This document shows, piece after piece, positions 12,147-24,202 of a stretch of 64,000 nucleotides of DNA. The notes beneath the pieces are model-generated. The model made no database searches. It was not told the DNA's origin and saw only the letters and a program-made list of their open reading frames with translations. A program made the position numbers and the translations under genes. Origin of the DNA: Codonopsis lanceolata (lineage: Eukaryota; Streptophyta; Magnoliopsida; Asterales; Campanulaceae); contig CM028384.1 of NCBI GenBank assembly GCA_013146195.2, positions 72,205,990-72,269,989 of the forward strand, given 5' to 3'. Numbering within the stretch: the stretch's first letter is position 1; each line of letters opens with the position of its first letter.

Positions 12147-15100
12147 TTATCTTTTCGAGTCCATAGGGTTAGCATTTTTAGGAACCCATACTTGCCTAAC
12201 TTTTGGAATTGGGGATCCAGTAGGCTTCATAATGGATTTCAGTAGACATTCATGGACCAAATGGCCTAAACATTTGCAAAAGGTATAGCAATGGAAATTA
12301 CAAATGTTATGTTGAGAGAATTGGTTTTCAATAGACATTTAAGCATTCTTCCTTTTAGCAGCAGCCTTAGACTCAACAGACTTGTTGACAGCATGTTTAT
12401 AAGGTTCTGTATGAGTTTTCTTAGATCTGTTTTTAGCTAATCTTGCTTTAGCAGATCTGTTGATAGTAGACTTAGACATCTCATACATTTTCCCTTTGAG
12501 CTTAGTGTCAGCAGTCTTGGAAGCAGCAACACCATCAGTAGTGCTTTTGATAAATCTGATACGCTTGGGCAGATTGTTTGTGTTCCTAGAAATAGCAGTC
12601 TTCGCTTTAGCAGAGGTGCTGGTGGAAGGGTCAAGGGTCATGCGAATTTGTACAACCTTTATCAGATTTTTCGCCAGCTGATGATTGTTTTGCTTTAGAT
12701 GCATTATTGGTCTTAATATCTTGAGTCTTAGGATATTTATACTGAGCAGCAGTATAGCCAACTCCTTGTCTACCCTTGTTGTTAGACTACTGATGAAATA
12801 TAGGATCATCACCAGTTCTTACAGACAAGTCTTCTGGTTCTTGTTATGAGGTAGTGCCAGAGGTGTTCTCAGAGAAACCTAGCCCAGTTTTGTCTGCAAT
12901 GGGCTTCTGGTCTCTAAGGATTTGGTCAAAAACAACCTTAGAGTTATTCCATGAGTTGATAGTTTTTTGTAACTCATTTTTCTTAGCAGATATCTCTTTG
13001 GCATGACCAATGAGGCAAGCAATCTTCTCATTGAGAAACTTGTTCTCTTCTTTTAACTTAATACTTTCCTGTTGAACTCCATTGAAAGTTTGTAACTCGG
13101 CTTCCAACAAGGATTTCTCAATTCCCAGCTTCTCATGGCTTTTAGCTAACTTAACATAAGCTTTTCTAAATTCATTGAATTCCTTAAGCATATCCTGAGC
13201 GTCTTTAAGGATTTCTTCTTTACAAGGCTCTTCAATAGGTTGTTCTATGTTAGCTTGAAAAGAAGAATATTTGATTTCACTATCTGAGTCATAGGTGGGA
13301 GGTGGCTCTAGAGCAACGAGGCAGATATGTGCCTACTCAGGTGAGTCATCACTATCATCCTCATCATAATCAGTTTCAAACCAGGTGGACACTTGGTTTT
13401 CTTCTAAGTCCTTAGTCAGTAGACCCCTATGTTTTGAAAATGATTTAGAGGGTCACCTTTTGTAAGCTTCATATTTGGTCTTAGGACATTTAGAAGCAAA
13501 ACCAGGCTTCCTGCAATTGTAGCAAACTAGCTCATTATTTTGTGAGCTTTCAGCAATCTTTCTGAAAGTATGCTGGTTTGCTTCCTTCTTCTTATTAAAT
13601 TTTGAGAACTTTTGAAACTTCTTAACGAACATAACAAATTGTTCGTCAGAGAGAATTTCATTGTCATTTGAAGAAGAAGAAGTAGATGGTTTATTTTTTA
13701 CGGCAGTAGCTTCTTGAGAGATAGCAGAAAAAGAAGGGAGTTTAAAGTGTTTGTTTTGTTCTTGAGCTTGAAGCAGTTCTTGCTTATAGACAGTTAAACT
13801 CGCATACAAACTTCGTAGATGCATGGAGTTTAAGTCATTGGACTCTTTAATGGTTGTGGTCTTAACATGCCACAAACTTCCCAAGGAAGCTAAAAATATC
13901 ATATTAACTTCCTTAACACTATATTCTTTTCTTAAGGAATAACAACTATTTACTACCTCACAAATCTGTCGTAGGCTTGACATAGTGTCTTCTTTGGGTC
14001 TTTTTCTGAAGGAATCAAACTATTGAATATAGTTGTACTTTCTGTTATCTCTGGTAGGCAGATCTCCTTCTAGATATTCCACTAGTGCTTCCCATATTTC
14101 TTTGGCTGTTTTGCACCTGATTATCTGCTGATATGTGCTTGTGTTGACAGAACTGGATATGATATGTATGGCTTTGTTGTCGAGTTCAGCAAGCTTCCTT
14201 TCTTCATCAGTCCATTCATTTATTGACTTGGGTACCTCGGGAGGTTTGCCTGCTACTTCGGCAAGAAGGTTTGACTTCATTGGAATATGATGACCTGTTT
14301 GAACACATTACCATAAACGATTGTCAATAGAATTGTTAAATCTTGCATTAAATTAAATTTGCTTAAAATCATTCTGCTTTTTGTCAGCCAAGAACTTATA
14401 AAATGTTCTAATTTTTTGGTCAGCTTGCAGCTTAATTTGATGTCAGTCACTTTGATCAGCTGACCATAGTTTTGAAAGTGTCAGCTTGTTTACCTCATTT
14501 ACTTGAACACTTTCTTGTACTAACACTTTCCTATTTTGTGTTTTGATATATACTATGTATATTATCTTTCTAACAAGATCCCTGAGATCTTGTGAAGATA
14601 CACGTGTATCGTTCAAACACATTTCAAATTCAAATGTGTTCCTAATGGGTTTCTCTTCAAATTCATCTATAAATTCCCTCAGGAATCACTTAAAGATATA
14701 TACTAAAGTCTGAAGCATTTTTACTCTTAACAGAAATTCTATCTGCCTTAGTCTTCTTGAAAAACTTTAAGTAGATACTCTTGTTTGAATATTTCCTTCT
14801 AGTTATTGTTTAGACAAACACTGAGTGATTCATTTCATACTCTTTAGAAATCAGTCAGTTTGTCTCACGAGTTTGATTGTTTTCAATCATTCTCCATAAA
14901 CACTAGTCATTTGTTGTACACTGATCCATTAGAGATCAATTAGATTTTTAATAAAATTAGTGCACTTCAAAAATCCAAGTTTGACCAACTTGGTAGTGGA
15001 CGTAGCAGTTTTACTGTGAATCACTTCAATTCTTTTGTCAGTTACTTTATCAGCCCTTACAAACTGATCTAACACTTAAGAAGTCTTAATCTATTTAAGT

Positions 15101-15511
15101 GTCAGCCAGTTAGTTACATAAATTGTTTAGCTATTTGTTTTGATAAATTGTTCTTCAGTTTCTTCTCTTTATTCAGTGATCTTTCTTAAAAAGAATTTTT
15201 AAAACAACTGTGTCAGCCAACAGCTGCCCAATATTCATCAATTTCATCCCCTTGAGAAACATCAGCCAACTGACCAATATTAGCTGACTGAGAAAAATAA
15301 AATTTTCGCTGCAGACTTTTAAAGTTTTACAAGTCAACTCTCAAGTTTTTAAAAGGCTATTCACCCCCCCCCCTTCTAGCCTAGTCAATTGCCAACTGGA
15401 CTTACGAGAATTCATGTATTTCATAACTTTGTCTTTCCATATCTCAAAGTGACATTCGTCCAATATTAGGACGTGGCTTGTATTCGAGGTAGACATCATA
15501 TAGTGAGCCAT
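12147..15511 (-). pseudogene. Copia gag with two zinc knuckles and coiled coil, interrupted
   Basis: Gag probably starts at 15511 or 15499 (MMSTSNTSHV...) just inside the PBS. Its start (HFEIWKDKVMKYM) is cut near 15395 by the nested LTR and resumes at about 14290. The 14280-13453 part carries the UBN2-type gag core (ITAKEIWEAL-like, KEYSVKEVN, KESNDLN) with one stop near 14019, and a CCHC-like knuckle, CYNCRKPGFASKC, near 13530 that lacks the usual His. A coiled coil (13191-12844) ends in the GLGF motif common in copia gag. A second, intact-looking knuckle (CYTFCKCLGHLVHEC) lies near 12290, followed by QVWVPK. The 12812-12339 stretch is in a third frame. Nucleocapsid function is inferred from the knuckles; the gene is not functional as it stands. 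Confidence 0.88.
14290..15395 (+). mobile_element. Nested solo LTR of a related element, opposite orientation, inside gag
   Basis: This ~1.1-kb piece interrupts gag between its N-terminal motif and its core. Its right end, GGCTATTCACCCCCC then CTTCTAGCCTAG, matches the LTR end of the host element read on the opposite strand. Near 14990 it contains CCAACTTGGTAGTGGACGTAG, the counterpart of the host LTR's CTACGTCCACTACCAAAG, also on the opposite strand. It is therefore a diverged relative's LTR inserted with coding direction +. No internal domain is present. Exact ends and target duplication are uncertain. Confidence 0.7.
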
Positions 15512-15564
15512 AGGATCTGTTCTTAAGAGATTAGTCTTGGAAAAATAAATTTTCAAAGAATTAA

Positions 15565-15577
15565 GCTCTGATATCAA
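15565..15577 (-). other. Primer binding site (tRNA-iMet type)
   Basis: Directly inside the 5' LTR the - strand reads TTGATATCAGAGC, close to TGGTATCAGAGC, the complement of the plant initiator tRNA-Met 3' end used by most copia elements. The core TATCAGAGC is intact. Confidence 0.85.
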
Positions 15578-15578
15578 T

Positions 15579-16844
15579 TGTTGGTCCCGAAATAGGCTCA
15601 ATCTAGGCTAGAAGGGGGGTTGAATAACCTAGTTGTGTATGTGTGCTTTTTTAAAAAAAAAACTTTTTTTTTAAACACTCTCAAAGAGTTCTTCTTATCC
15701 TCTTAAAAACAATTGTATAAGAAGAGTCAATGTAGCGGAAAATAAAGAGTGAAGAAGTGATTAAAGGCTGTTGTTAATGTTACACATACCCAGTAGCAGA
15801 CTTAGGCAACAATGATAGAGACAATAAAGATGAGCAGAAGTAATTCAGGAGATACACAGAATTTAAAAGTGGTTCGTACTGTGAATAGTACTACGTCCAC
15901 TACCAAAGTGGTTAGCTTTGGATTTTAAAAGGTGCACTTGTTTATCCACTAGGTGTGAGGGTAAGATCGCTAATGGATCGTGTACAAAATTAGTTTTCAA
16001 CTAAGTGTTTAATGATGAGAGAAACAATCAATAAATAATTGCTCTCTCAAGAGCTAAAGTAAAGAACAGTTTAAAGCAAACTAGAAGAAGCTGAAACAAA
16101 GTAAAGACTGACAGATCTGCAGCTTCAGGAAGTTTGGTGAAGTGTTAGTTCTTATCCTTTTGATCTCTTGAATGTTTGAGTTATGAAGATGAAGCTTGAG
16201 TATGTTTCTTCAGATCTTCATGACTTGAATATATACCAGGGGAGATCATTCGGACTATTGGACTGATAGTGGAGAGATTGTGTCCAACGATATAATGTAT
16301 TTAATGCATTTCGGTGCATTGTAGGATGAGTGCAGCAACATACATCAGTGATGCAGTGATTGTAGAGATAGACATTCCTAAACAGAGTAAGGTTTTAACT
16401 CACAGAAGTTACAACTTTGAAAGTCTTTTTAGCCAAATGAGGTAATGTCTTCAGTCTTCATGATTTATGAAACAGTCTAGACAGTTGTCTCTGAAGTTAG
16501 ATAGTTGACTTATTTGGAGGGAAATCTGATGAAGATAAATTGAATATTATTTGACTAGATATTAAAAATATCTAGATCAAATAACATGTGACCTTATTCC
16601 ACGTGTTTGGCTGAACTTGATTTTGAGCTTGAGCAGACTTCTAAGTCTACTGTTTGAACTGTGCTTTCAAAGCTGCTGTTGAAGCCTGCTGGTCCGCGCC
16701 TTGGAGAAACTAACACTAAACTAGTTCTAAAACACCCTTGATTCTAAGACAGTTGTCACACTAACCGGTACGCAGATCTATTAGCCACTGTACTATAGAA
16801 TCAGAAGATGACTCAACCAAATCTAGAACATATGAGGGTCAACA
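15579..16844 (-). repeat. 5' LTR of the copia element
   Basis: This 1266-bp repeat matches 3710-4989 end to end. It ends GGGTCAACA directly before the TATAC duplication. Differences from the left LTR are mostly transitions. Confidence 0.95.
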
Positions 16845-16849
16845 TATAC

Positions 16850-18619
16850 TTTTGATACTTGTAAATCATTGTGTGTTGTATATGAATCATTTGACACATA
16901 TATCTACTAAATAGCAGGTAAAAGATGTTGTTAATTTTTACGATGCATGAATATACATCAATATTTCAACCTTTGAAATCATAATAGGATAATTATGTCT
17001 TATTTTGCATGTTCAATTTATTAATAAACATGATTTTTATATTATAGTATTATGTAGTTATTTCAAGAATTATTTGTCACTTATGTGTCTCTATAGGCAC
17101 ACACACGAATATATAGAAAGTAGTTTACTAAAAACATGAACTAAATTTACACAAGTTGTTTTGGATGTACTTGAACAAAAAAATAGAAATTTGATAAACA
17201 AATATGATCAATTAACCTTACCACTATAAACTATTTTTTATTTTTATTTTTACCGAAAACGGTACTAAAATTTGCATCATTTGCGTTTTAAGTACTTCAA
17301 CCAAAAAATGGAAATTGATAAACATACATGGTTAATTTTACCATCATAAAATATTTGTAAATTTGTTTTGTGAAAGTTTTTGTCACCAATTTAGGTCACA
17401 TCAATTGTAGGCATAAATTGTAATTTATAGTTGCTTTTGTGATATATGTATCTTTCATGACTATCAAATACTGAAACATTTGATATGTAGTATAAACAAA
17501 TAATTTATCTATTTATCACTTTGCAAATACAACAATATAAATTATATTTTTAGATTAGATAACTAATAAAAGAAAAAATCAGAATATGTAGGAGTATAAG
17601 TTTTATACTTACCTCGACATCAACAATGATCAACATCATAATATTTTTGATAAAAAGTAATGTGAAAATATCTGGATGATTAAATTAGATTTATTTTTCA
17701 AAATTTTAGAGACTACTTTTGAATGTTCACTAATAAATAATAAATATATATATGGGTGGAAATCTGAAGGGACAGAATGCAAAAAGTGTTGAGAATCTAG
17801 ACAGAATGCAAAAAGTTTCAGGAAATGTATTTTTTATATGTATGACATTAATTGTTATTAAATGTTGTTGATTATAATAACTTCATGAAGATTTATTTTT
17901 AAAAAGTTAGCTTAGGCCAAAAACTGCTATAAAATGGAAGATTATACGGATCTGTCATTATATATACATAGATATAAAAAAATAAAAAAATTAATGTTGG
18001 TCCACCTTCACCATAGAGTATAGATGGAGAAGTGAAGTTTGTAAAACTCATGCCATGCCTGGGTATACTGTCTAAGTGTAAACAACAATTTCTCTCCCTC
18101 TCAGTCTCACCTGTCTATGTCACGATACCACCACGTCGTCTATTACTATGTGTAAAATTAATGGGAAAGATCGATGAGAGTCGTGACATGGCCAAAGACA
18201 TTAAAAAAGCCAACCCAACCCATACACACCCTGCCTGCCCTTTTGGTGGCCTCTCTCTCTCTCTCTCTCTATTCGTAGACCATTGTTGGAATGGAATGCA
18301 TAATTAAGAAGGGTAAAGAGAACGAAAGAAAGAGCAAATAAGTGCTATTAATGGTCACTTGCAGATACAGATATATGACTATGACTATGAGCCAACCAAA
18401 CTTGAAGAGAAGAAGAATGAAACCCCTCTTCACCTTTTTCAAGAAGAATGGAAGCTTTTTGACTCAAACGGAAATCAAGTCTTTTTTTTCTGAGAAATAA
18501 CTTATAAATTTATTTTTTGTAAATATTTTTTAAATGTTTGAGTACCCCTCCGCCTCTTTCACAATGACACATATATACATATACACACTATATTACATTC
18601 AATATGAGCATTGATATTA
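16850..18619. other. AT-rich spacer, no gene recognised
   Basis: Long AT-rich stretches dominate. The 91-codon open frame at 18032-18307 (+) has no recognisable domain and crosses a CT microsatellite (about 18250-18270), so I do not treat it as a gene. Confidence 0.5.
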
Positions 18620-18805
18620 TAATATATTTTTTCTATTTATTCATAAATTGTTTTTATAGCATTTTCTATGCGTTTATCAAACAATTGAAAATGTTTTACG
18701 TCATAATTTCAAAAGATTTACAAAACATCTGAAAATGAAATCTTTTCATTTTTCATTAATCATTTTTCGGAAAACATTTTCTATGAAACAAACGGAGTCT
18801 TAGTC
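18620..18805. repeat. Remnant of a MITE ending GAAACAAACGGAGTC
   Basis: The right part reads CGGAAAACATTTTCTATGAAACAAACGGAGTC, the same terminal motif as the element at 43125-43875 (GTTAAACAAACGGAGTC). Only one end is clear, and the left end is not resolved. Confidence 0.45.
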
Positions 18806-18859
18806 TCTTTAGTTTACTCATCTCTCCATCACCAAATTACTAAACCAGACCCTATCAAT

Positions 18860-19565
18860 TAGGGATATAAGTCTGAACCACTGAATCAGGAAATCAAATT
18901 GATTAGATCATTTCGGTTTTGAGTTAGGACGGTTTGGTTTAAGTTTGAAGACAAATATAAATTGATCGATTCGATTCAGTTTTTGGTTTTTTGTGTGAAA
19001 CAATTGAATCGAATCAAACCACCATTATATATATTATGCACATCTAAAGTTATACATTATAAATCTTTAGTAGTTATAATTTTTAGTATTCTACATTTTA
19101 CAAAGTACTACCAAAGACCAGAGTAATCAAACTCTAATTCACATTCACATATTACACTTCACAATTAGTCATATGCACACCTCATTTGTTTGTTGTTTAT
19201 TTCAAGTTTTCATTGTTTGTGTTTATTTGTAACCTGTATTTCAATTTGCAAGAGAAGCGTGTAAGGTAAACACTAACCAATTAACATTCTTTTTATTTGT
19301 TTGTATGTTGGTGCTACTGCTAGTCTCTTAGCTTTATTAGAAAAATGACTATGTTTTTAATTAGAAGTGTGATTATATTATTTTTTATGTTGTATAATTT
19401 GATTTTTTTTTGAAACCATAAAATCAAATCAAATCAAGTGGTTTGTTTTGATTCCAATATTCGTGTGATTTAGTTCGATTTAAAAAGATTTAAAATCAAT
19501 AAAAGTGGTTAGATTTGTGATTTTAACCAAAACCGAATCGAATTCAATTATTCACTACACCCCTG
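18860..19565. mobile_element. Degenerate hAT-like non-autonomous element
   Basis: The block begins TAGGGATATAAGTCTGAACC and ends TTCACTACACCCCTG, so its ends are imperfect inverted repeats of the TAGGGGTGTA type. Subterminal stretches are rich in AATCGAATC/GATTCGATT and AAACC/GGTTT runs. An 8-bp target duplication is not clean, so the boundaries are provisional. No coding capacity. Confidence 0.4.
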
Positions 19566-20879
19566 CTACGGTGCTACCAATATCTTCTTCTTTTCTATCT
19601 ATGATTTATGAAATGGGGGTCAATTTGTATTTTTTATACAAACGCGGGGGTCTTTTCGTAAGTAACATTAGACTTCCCAACATTACCAGTCAATTCAAGG
19701 CCACAACGATCCGCGGGGCGGGGGATCGGTTGTCGGTTGCAATTACTACTACAGGAGTTACATAACAAGTTTTGATGATTGATGGCTTCTTTATTCAATA
19801 CAAAGTTACCTTCTTGCCCTCAAGTATTTGGGGATACTACTCTACCAGTCTACCTTCATGATAGGTGGTAGTAGTAGGAGATGAGTTTTTATGATTATCA
19901 TTTAACAAAGTTGAGCCCCAAAATCTCATAAATAAACTATTTATATTACTATACTATCATTTAGGCTTTTAGCAAAGTTGTATCTATCACAAAAAAATAA
20001 CAATGCAAGAAAAGATGCTTTGATTTATACTATCTTAAAATATGTGGAGTATAATTTTTTGAATAACTTCGTAATCAAAATTTAATTTTTGCTTTAAAAT
20101 AAATATATTTACGACAACAAAGAGAAAGTAAAAGCGTAAAATAGAAACCATTATTATGAAAATATTACCTCACAGTGATTAAATATTTCTATAAAAATGG
20201 AGGTTGTAATTGAACAAAAATATTAGAAACAATTTTTACAAAAGCTTAGGCATCTCTTCTGGTTAAACCCTAAAAGAAAATTCACAGTTATTTATTTGTC
20301 ACGTCATTTCTCACATTAAAAATAAAAAAAATAAATGTATGGATTTTCCTTTTGAAGGTAAAACTTATTTCACAATAAAGATATTTTAATGTTGGGTCCA
20401 TTTTTATTGCCTTTTCATTTTGTTTTTCCTATATGAACTACTTTTTCCTTATAAACCACGTATTCCTTATGATCTTTCCACAATAATAATTATTTTAGAT
20501 GATCTAAATCACATACAAGAACCTTACCGTTTGATAATTGATATTATAGTAATATATTTCTTCTGTTTCTAGACAAAAAATCTCTATTTATAAATTACAT
20601 TTAAAAAAAAATATTTTTAATAGTTTATTAATAATAAATTGATATTTTATACATTTATTTTTAAAAATAAATAATTTAAATAAAATATTTTAAAATAAAA
20701 AATTAGACTCTTTGTATTATGGGTAGTAATAATAGTTGATACTAAAGTAATATAGTAATAATAGTTGATAGTATAGTAATAATGGCGGGTTGAGGGGGCA
20801 AATCACAATGACAATCAAAAACAGCCATTAGAAACCCAGGCCTAAAAACAAGGTACTACCAACAACTGCAACACATCAC
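19566..20879. other. AT-rich upstream region of the next gene
   Basis: No coding region seen. The part at 20550-20720 looks like a worn Stowaway/CTCC-type MITE (TTCTTCTGTTTCTAGAC ... GTATTATGGGTAG), but the ends are too degraded to call. The promoter of the + strand gene should lie at its right edge; I could not choose a TATA box with confidence. Confidence 0.4.
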
Positions 20880-21563
20880 AGAAGAGCATCCCACCCCCAT
20901 CTCTATCTCTCTCTCCTGCTTTTTATCAAGCACCTTCTCAAACCTCACACCCTTTCTCTCTCTAAAAAGACTCCTTTTTTAATCTCTCTCTTTCTCTCTC
21001 TACATCAAACAACATATATCCTATTCCTATCCTCAGAAGAGTGTCAAAAAACACCCACCCACCCACCTACAACATGGAGAGTGTGGAAAGAAAGAAAAAC
21101 GAAAAAGAAAGATGAGAAAGAGAGGAGAGAGATGTCTTCATATGTCCTCCTCCAACCAAACCCACCTCATTCACACCCCCAAAGTTATTATGGTATATGT
21201 TGCCACAAATACCCTTCTGCAATCAAAAAAGAAAATCAAAACACCCCCCTTCCCCATCTTTCTTTCTTTCTGTCTTTCTTCATCACTTCACTGTCTCTCA
21301 AAAGAACAATTATGTTTTTATTTTATTTTTTCTTCCCCCGATTTATGTGGGGCTTTTTGGGGTTTGTCTTGGTCAGAGTTTTTACAGAGAAAACAGGACA
21401 CCCCCAGAACTTTCTTCCTTCTTACCTCCCCTCCTACCTTTGTACAACACTTGTTCCTCCAACCCAACTCTCCTTTTCTCTCTCTAACTCGGTTCTCCTT
21501 TTCTCTCTCTAAATTCTGAAGATCATCCCTTGTTAAATACTGGGTTCGTTTTTAGATCTGAAG
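20880..21563 (+). promoter_or_regulatory. CT-rich 5' leader/promoter region of the 21564 gene
   Basis: About 0.65 kb rich in TCTCTCTC and CCCACC runs directly precedes the start codon, typical of plant core promoters and 5' UTRs. Open frames of up to 143 codons here are by-products of the pyrimidine-rich composition and show no domain. The transcription start cannot be set from sequence alone. Confidence 0.5.
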
Positions 21564-23716
21564 ATGAGTAAGAAGATGAAAGGGGTTGTCTTTGATTCTT
21601 CAATTTATGGGTCATGTGAGGATGCTAAGGCTAGGGTTAAGCATCAAGCCCTTTTGCAAGATTATCAGGAGTTGCAGAAGGTAATTCCTCTTTATGGGTA
21701 TTTTTCTTTTTTTCAATTTATTTTGTAGATCCATGGTTTTACTTTTTACCACACGTGTTAGGGTTTGTTCGTGGTTGTTTAATTTCAATTTTGTGTTAAT
21801 TTTGGTTCATTCCTTTCTAGGTTTATGTTTGTTATTCTTTTGGTACGTGGGTATGATTTAATTTTCAATTTCAATATTGATCTCCTTGAATTGAAGCCTT
21901 TTAACTTTGTTACTTGGTTAAAGTTGCAACCTTTTTTCTCTCTTATTTTTATTTTTATTTTTGTATAAAGCAAGTCCCCTTTATCAATATTTTGGATCCC
22001 CTGATTTATGAGTTCTATAATTTGCTGAAGAATTTCTCTTTTTATTAGTAAGTTTTAACTTCAGTGTTCAAGTGCAGTTTGGCTTTCTCTTTCAGTAATA
22101 AACGAATTTCTCTTTTTGATGCATGTTATAAGAGTAGTATTTGAACTTGTTGGTTTTTTTCGACTGTGTTTTGAGGATTGGGTCTTGTCGTCGATTTTTG
22201 TGGTTTATGCTAGTTGATATCCAATGATTCACTGAAAGTTAGTCAAAATTCTACCTTGAATCATCTTTTGTTAAGTTTTCCATTCACCTTATGAGAACTC
22301 TTTGTTGATCTTGGCTTGTTATATATTTTCTTTTTTTGATGTGCTGAACTTGATACTACTAGTTGGGTATAATTTGTAAAGGTACTGTTTTCAGAAATTT
22401 TGTAGTTTGACCTAGTTGACTTTTATGTTTTTGTTGAATTCCATTTGTTTTCTTCACCCTGGATTACCATAGTAATCTTATGATTTTGCTAGTCTGATAG
22501 TTTCTTCTTTGATTGACAAAACTTTTATAAGACTAGTCAGTTGGTAGGATATTATTGCTTTGGGATGACTATTTATGAAACTTGCGGACGCAACCCTCTT
22601 TGCAGGAAGCAGAGGCTGCGAGAAACAAATTGGAAACAATGAAACAGCGGAAACTGACTTTATTAGCTGAAGTCCGGTATGATTTGAACTTTTAGATAGT
22701 TGATTTTTCTTTACCCCAATATTTTAATCATACAACTACAATACTTTTTTTGTTGATAAATCATACAACTACAATATTAGTTTGTTCTTTGTTCAACCAG
22801 ATTTTAACAGAACTGAGTGCTCTGTTATTTGATGGTGTTTACATATGCTCTTCAGATCTAGGACTTTATTTGCTTGTGTTCTTATTTTCTATGAACCCAG
22901 GTTTTTGCAGAGAAGATGTAAATTTCTGCAGAAGAACAAGCCCCCTCAAGTACAAGATCTTGCAAAGCCACAATCTGTGGAATCGCACCAACAGAAAAGT
23001 ACAAAGAAGGATCGGATTCACTCCGAATATGAGGCCACTTCGCAGAATTTACCCCCAATATTTAACCTTAACCAGAAGGGAAGAGTAAGAGTATACATGG
23101 AGAAGAAAGTTGCTCTTCCTAACATAACTCCGGTGCTAAATTTGAACCATAAGGGTACACCACGCAGTGCAAAGGAATCAACTCCTCGAAAAGCAATTCC
23201 GGCACCAGAAAGAAACCACAAGGGAAAGACAAATAGAGGGAAGGAAGTTGCATCTCGGAAATCAATGCCAATAATTGATTTGAACAAGAAGGAATGGACA
23301 AACAGTGGTTCTGCTCTTAGAAGCTCAGCCTCAGCTTTTGATTTAGATCAGAAAATCAGTTCTTTAAGCAGCAAAGAGGCCACTGTTGCAACCCGAGCTC
23401 CGGTTTTTGACTTGAACCAAATATCGGTAAGTAAATGAACTCTTCATTTTATTGCACAACCAGATTAAGTAGTTACTGTGTTTTGAAAGTTTTTATATTC
23501 ACTTGATCTTAACAGCGAGAAGAAGAGGAATTACAAGAGAACTGCGAGGCATTTCGGTTTGAGGAGCCAAGGAGAGTTTTGGTCAGAGGCGGGCTCGACG
23601 AGCAACAGCACAATGATTTGATGTTATCTGTATGTAGGAATATTGGGGATGGTTCAACAAGTCGCCCAGGAAAGAGGAAGATCTCGTGGCAAGATCCTGT
23701 TGCTTTAAGGGTCTGA
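21564..23716 (+). CDS. Uncharacterised plant protein with coiled coil and repeated DLN motifs, 304 aa, four exons
   Basis: Exons: 21564-21680, 22606-22676, 22901-23426, 23516-23716. All introns are GT-AG, phases agree across every junction, and the stop is TGA at 23714-23716. Residues 1-75 are Lys/Glu-rich and likely coiled coil (HQALLQDYQELQK, then ARNKLETMKQRKLTLLAEVR). From about 113 a motif with NLN or DLN recurs: PIFNLNQKG, PVLNLNHKG, PIIDLNKKE, AFDLDQK and PVFDLNQIS. The last exon is acidic (REEEEL) and ends KRKISWQDPVALRV. I recall this layout, with FDLNQIS and a final WQDPVALRV-like tail, from a plant-specific family of unknown function. DLN motifs can act as EAR-type repressor motifs, so a nuclear role is possible but not shown. 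Intron 1 is about 925 bp. The gene looks intact; its neighbours are transposons. Confidence 0.85.
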
Positions 23717-24202
23717 AAATCGTTCTTCAATTGGAATTAGCAGGGCCAAGGACAGTTAGCAGGCTTAAAGAGTTCCCCACTGCCTTGGTATGGCCATTTT
23801 TTTCTCCATTATCAAATACCATGTAGCCTTAAGGTTAGTAGACTTATAATTTTTGTAAAGTGATAGTGAAATATGAACCAAATCTTGAATATGGAGCGTG
23901 AAGAATTGCATGGAAGTGTATAATGTTATTGATCCATTCGTGCTTCGTCTTCGGATGAAACAAGAAAAGTTGTCTCCTTTGCACAAGGGCGATATTAAAT
24001 TGAGAATTTCAATTGCCCATATAATGCCCTAAGCAACAAGACGTCGGGACCTGGTCAAAGGTTCCTGTTTTTGATTTATATGACAGACGGTCAGAAAAGT
24101 CGTGAGCATTCCGTACATGGAAAAATATTGTGCTTCAATTCTATATATACTTGAGGTTCAAAATCAAGATTATACTACCTATCATCCTACTAGTTTTTTT
24201 TT
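23717..24202 (+). other. 3' UTR and downstream spacer
   Basis: No coding region. Moderately AT-rich sequence follows the stop codon and is likely 3' UTR for the first few hundred bases. It ends in the T-run where the Mutator-like element inserted. Confidence 0.45.

Larger units (their letters stand above)
3705..16849 (-). mobile_element. Ty1/copia LTR retrotransposon (Sirevirus-like), 13.1 kb, decayed, with target duplications
   Basis: The element spans 3710-16844 and is flanked by the perfect 5-bp duplication TATAC (3705-3709, 16845-16849). It has two LTRs with TGTTG...CAACA ends, a PBS inside the right LTR and a purine tract inside the left LTR, so transcription runs on the - strand. In the coding direction the order is 5' LTR, PBS, gag with zinc knuckles and coiled coil, protease, integrase, reverse transcriptase and RNase H, then about 3.8 kb with an extra ORF, PPT, 3' LTR. 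Integrase before RT defines Ty1/copia. A long coiled-coil gag and an ORF beyond pol are typical of the Sirevirus lineage. I counted about 60 substitutions in ~1.25 kb between the LTRs (about 95% identity), implying insertion on the order of 2-4 million years ago at commonly used plant rates. Many stops show it is not autonomous now. Confidence 0.96.

Noticed and set aside
15361..15374. C-homopolymer interpreted as an assembly error breaking gag
   Set aside because: The same C-run/G-run occurs at the corresponding place in both LTRs (near 3746 and 15612), so it is part of the LTR sequence.
18032..18307. 91-codon + strand frame as a small gene
   Set aside because: It has no recognisable domain, crosses a CT microsatellite, and lies in AT-rich spacer.
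21081..21519. Overlapping open frames of 96-143 codons just before the four-exon gene
   Set aside because: They lie in a pyrimidine-rich leader, overlap in all three frames, show no domain, and the gene model starting at 21564 explains the region.
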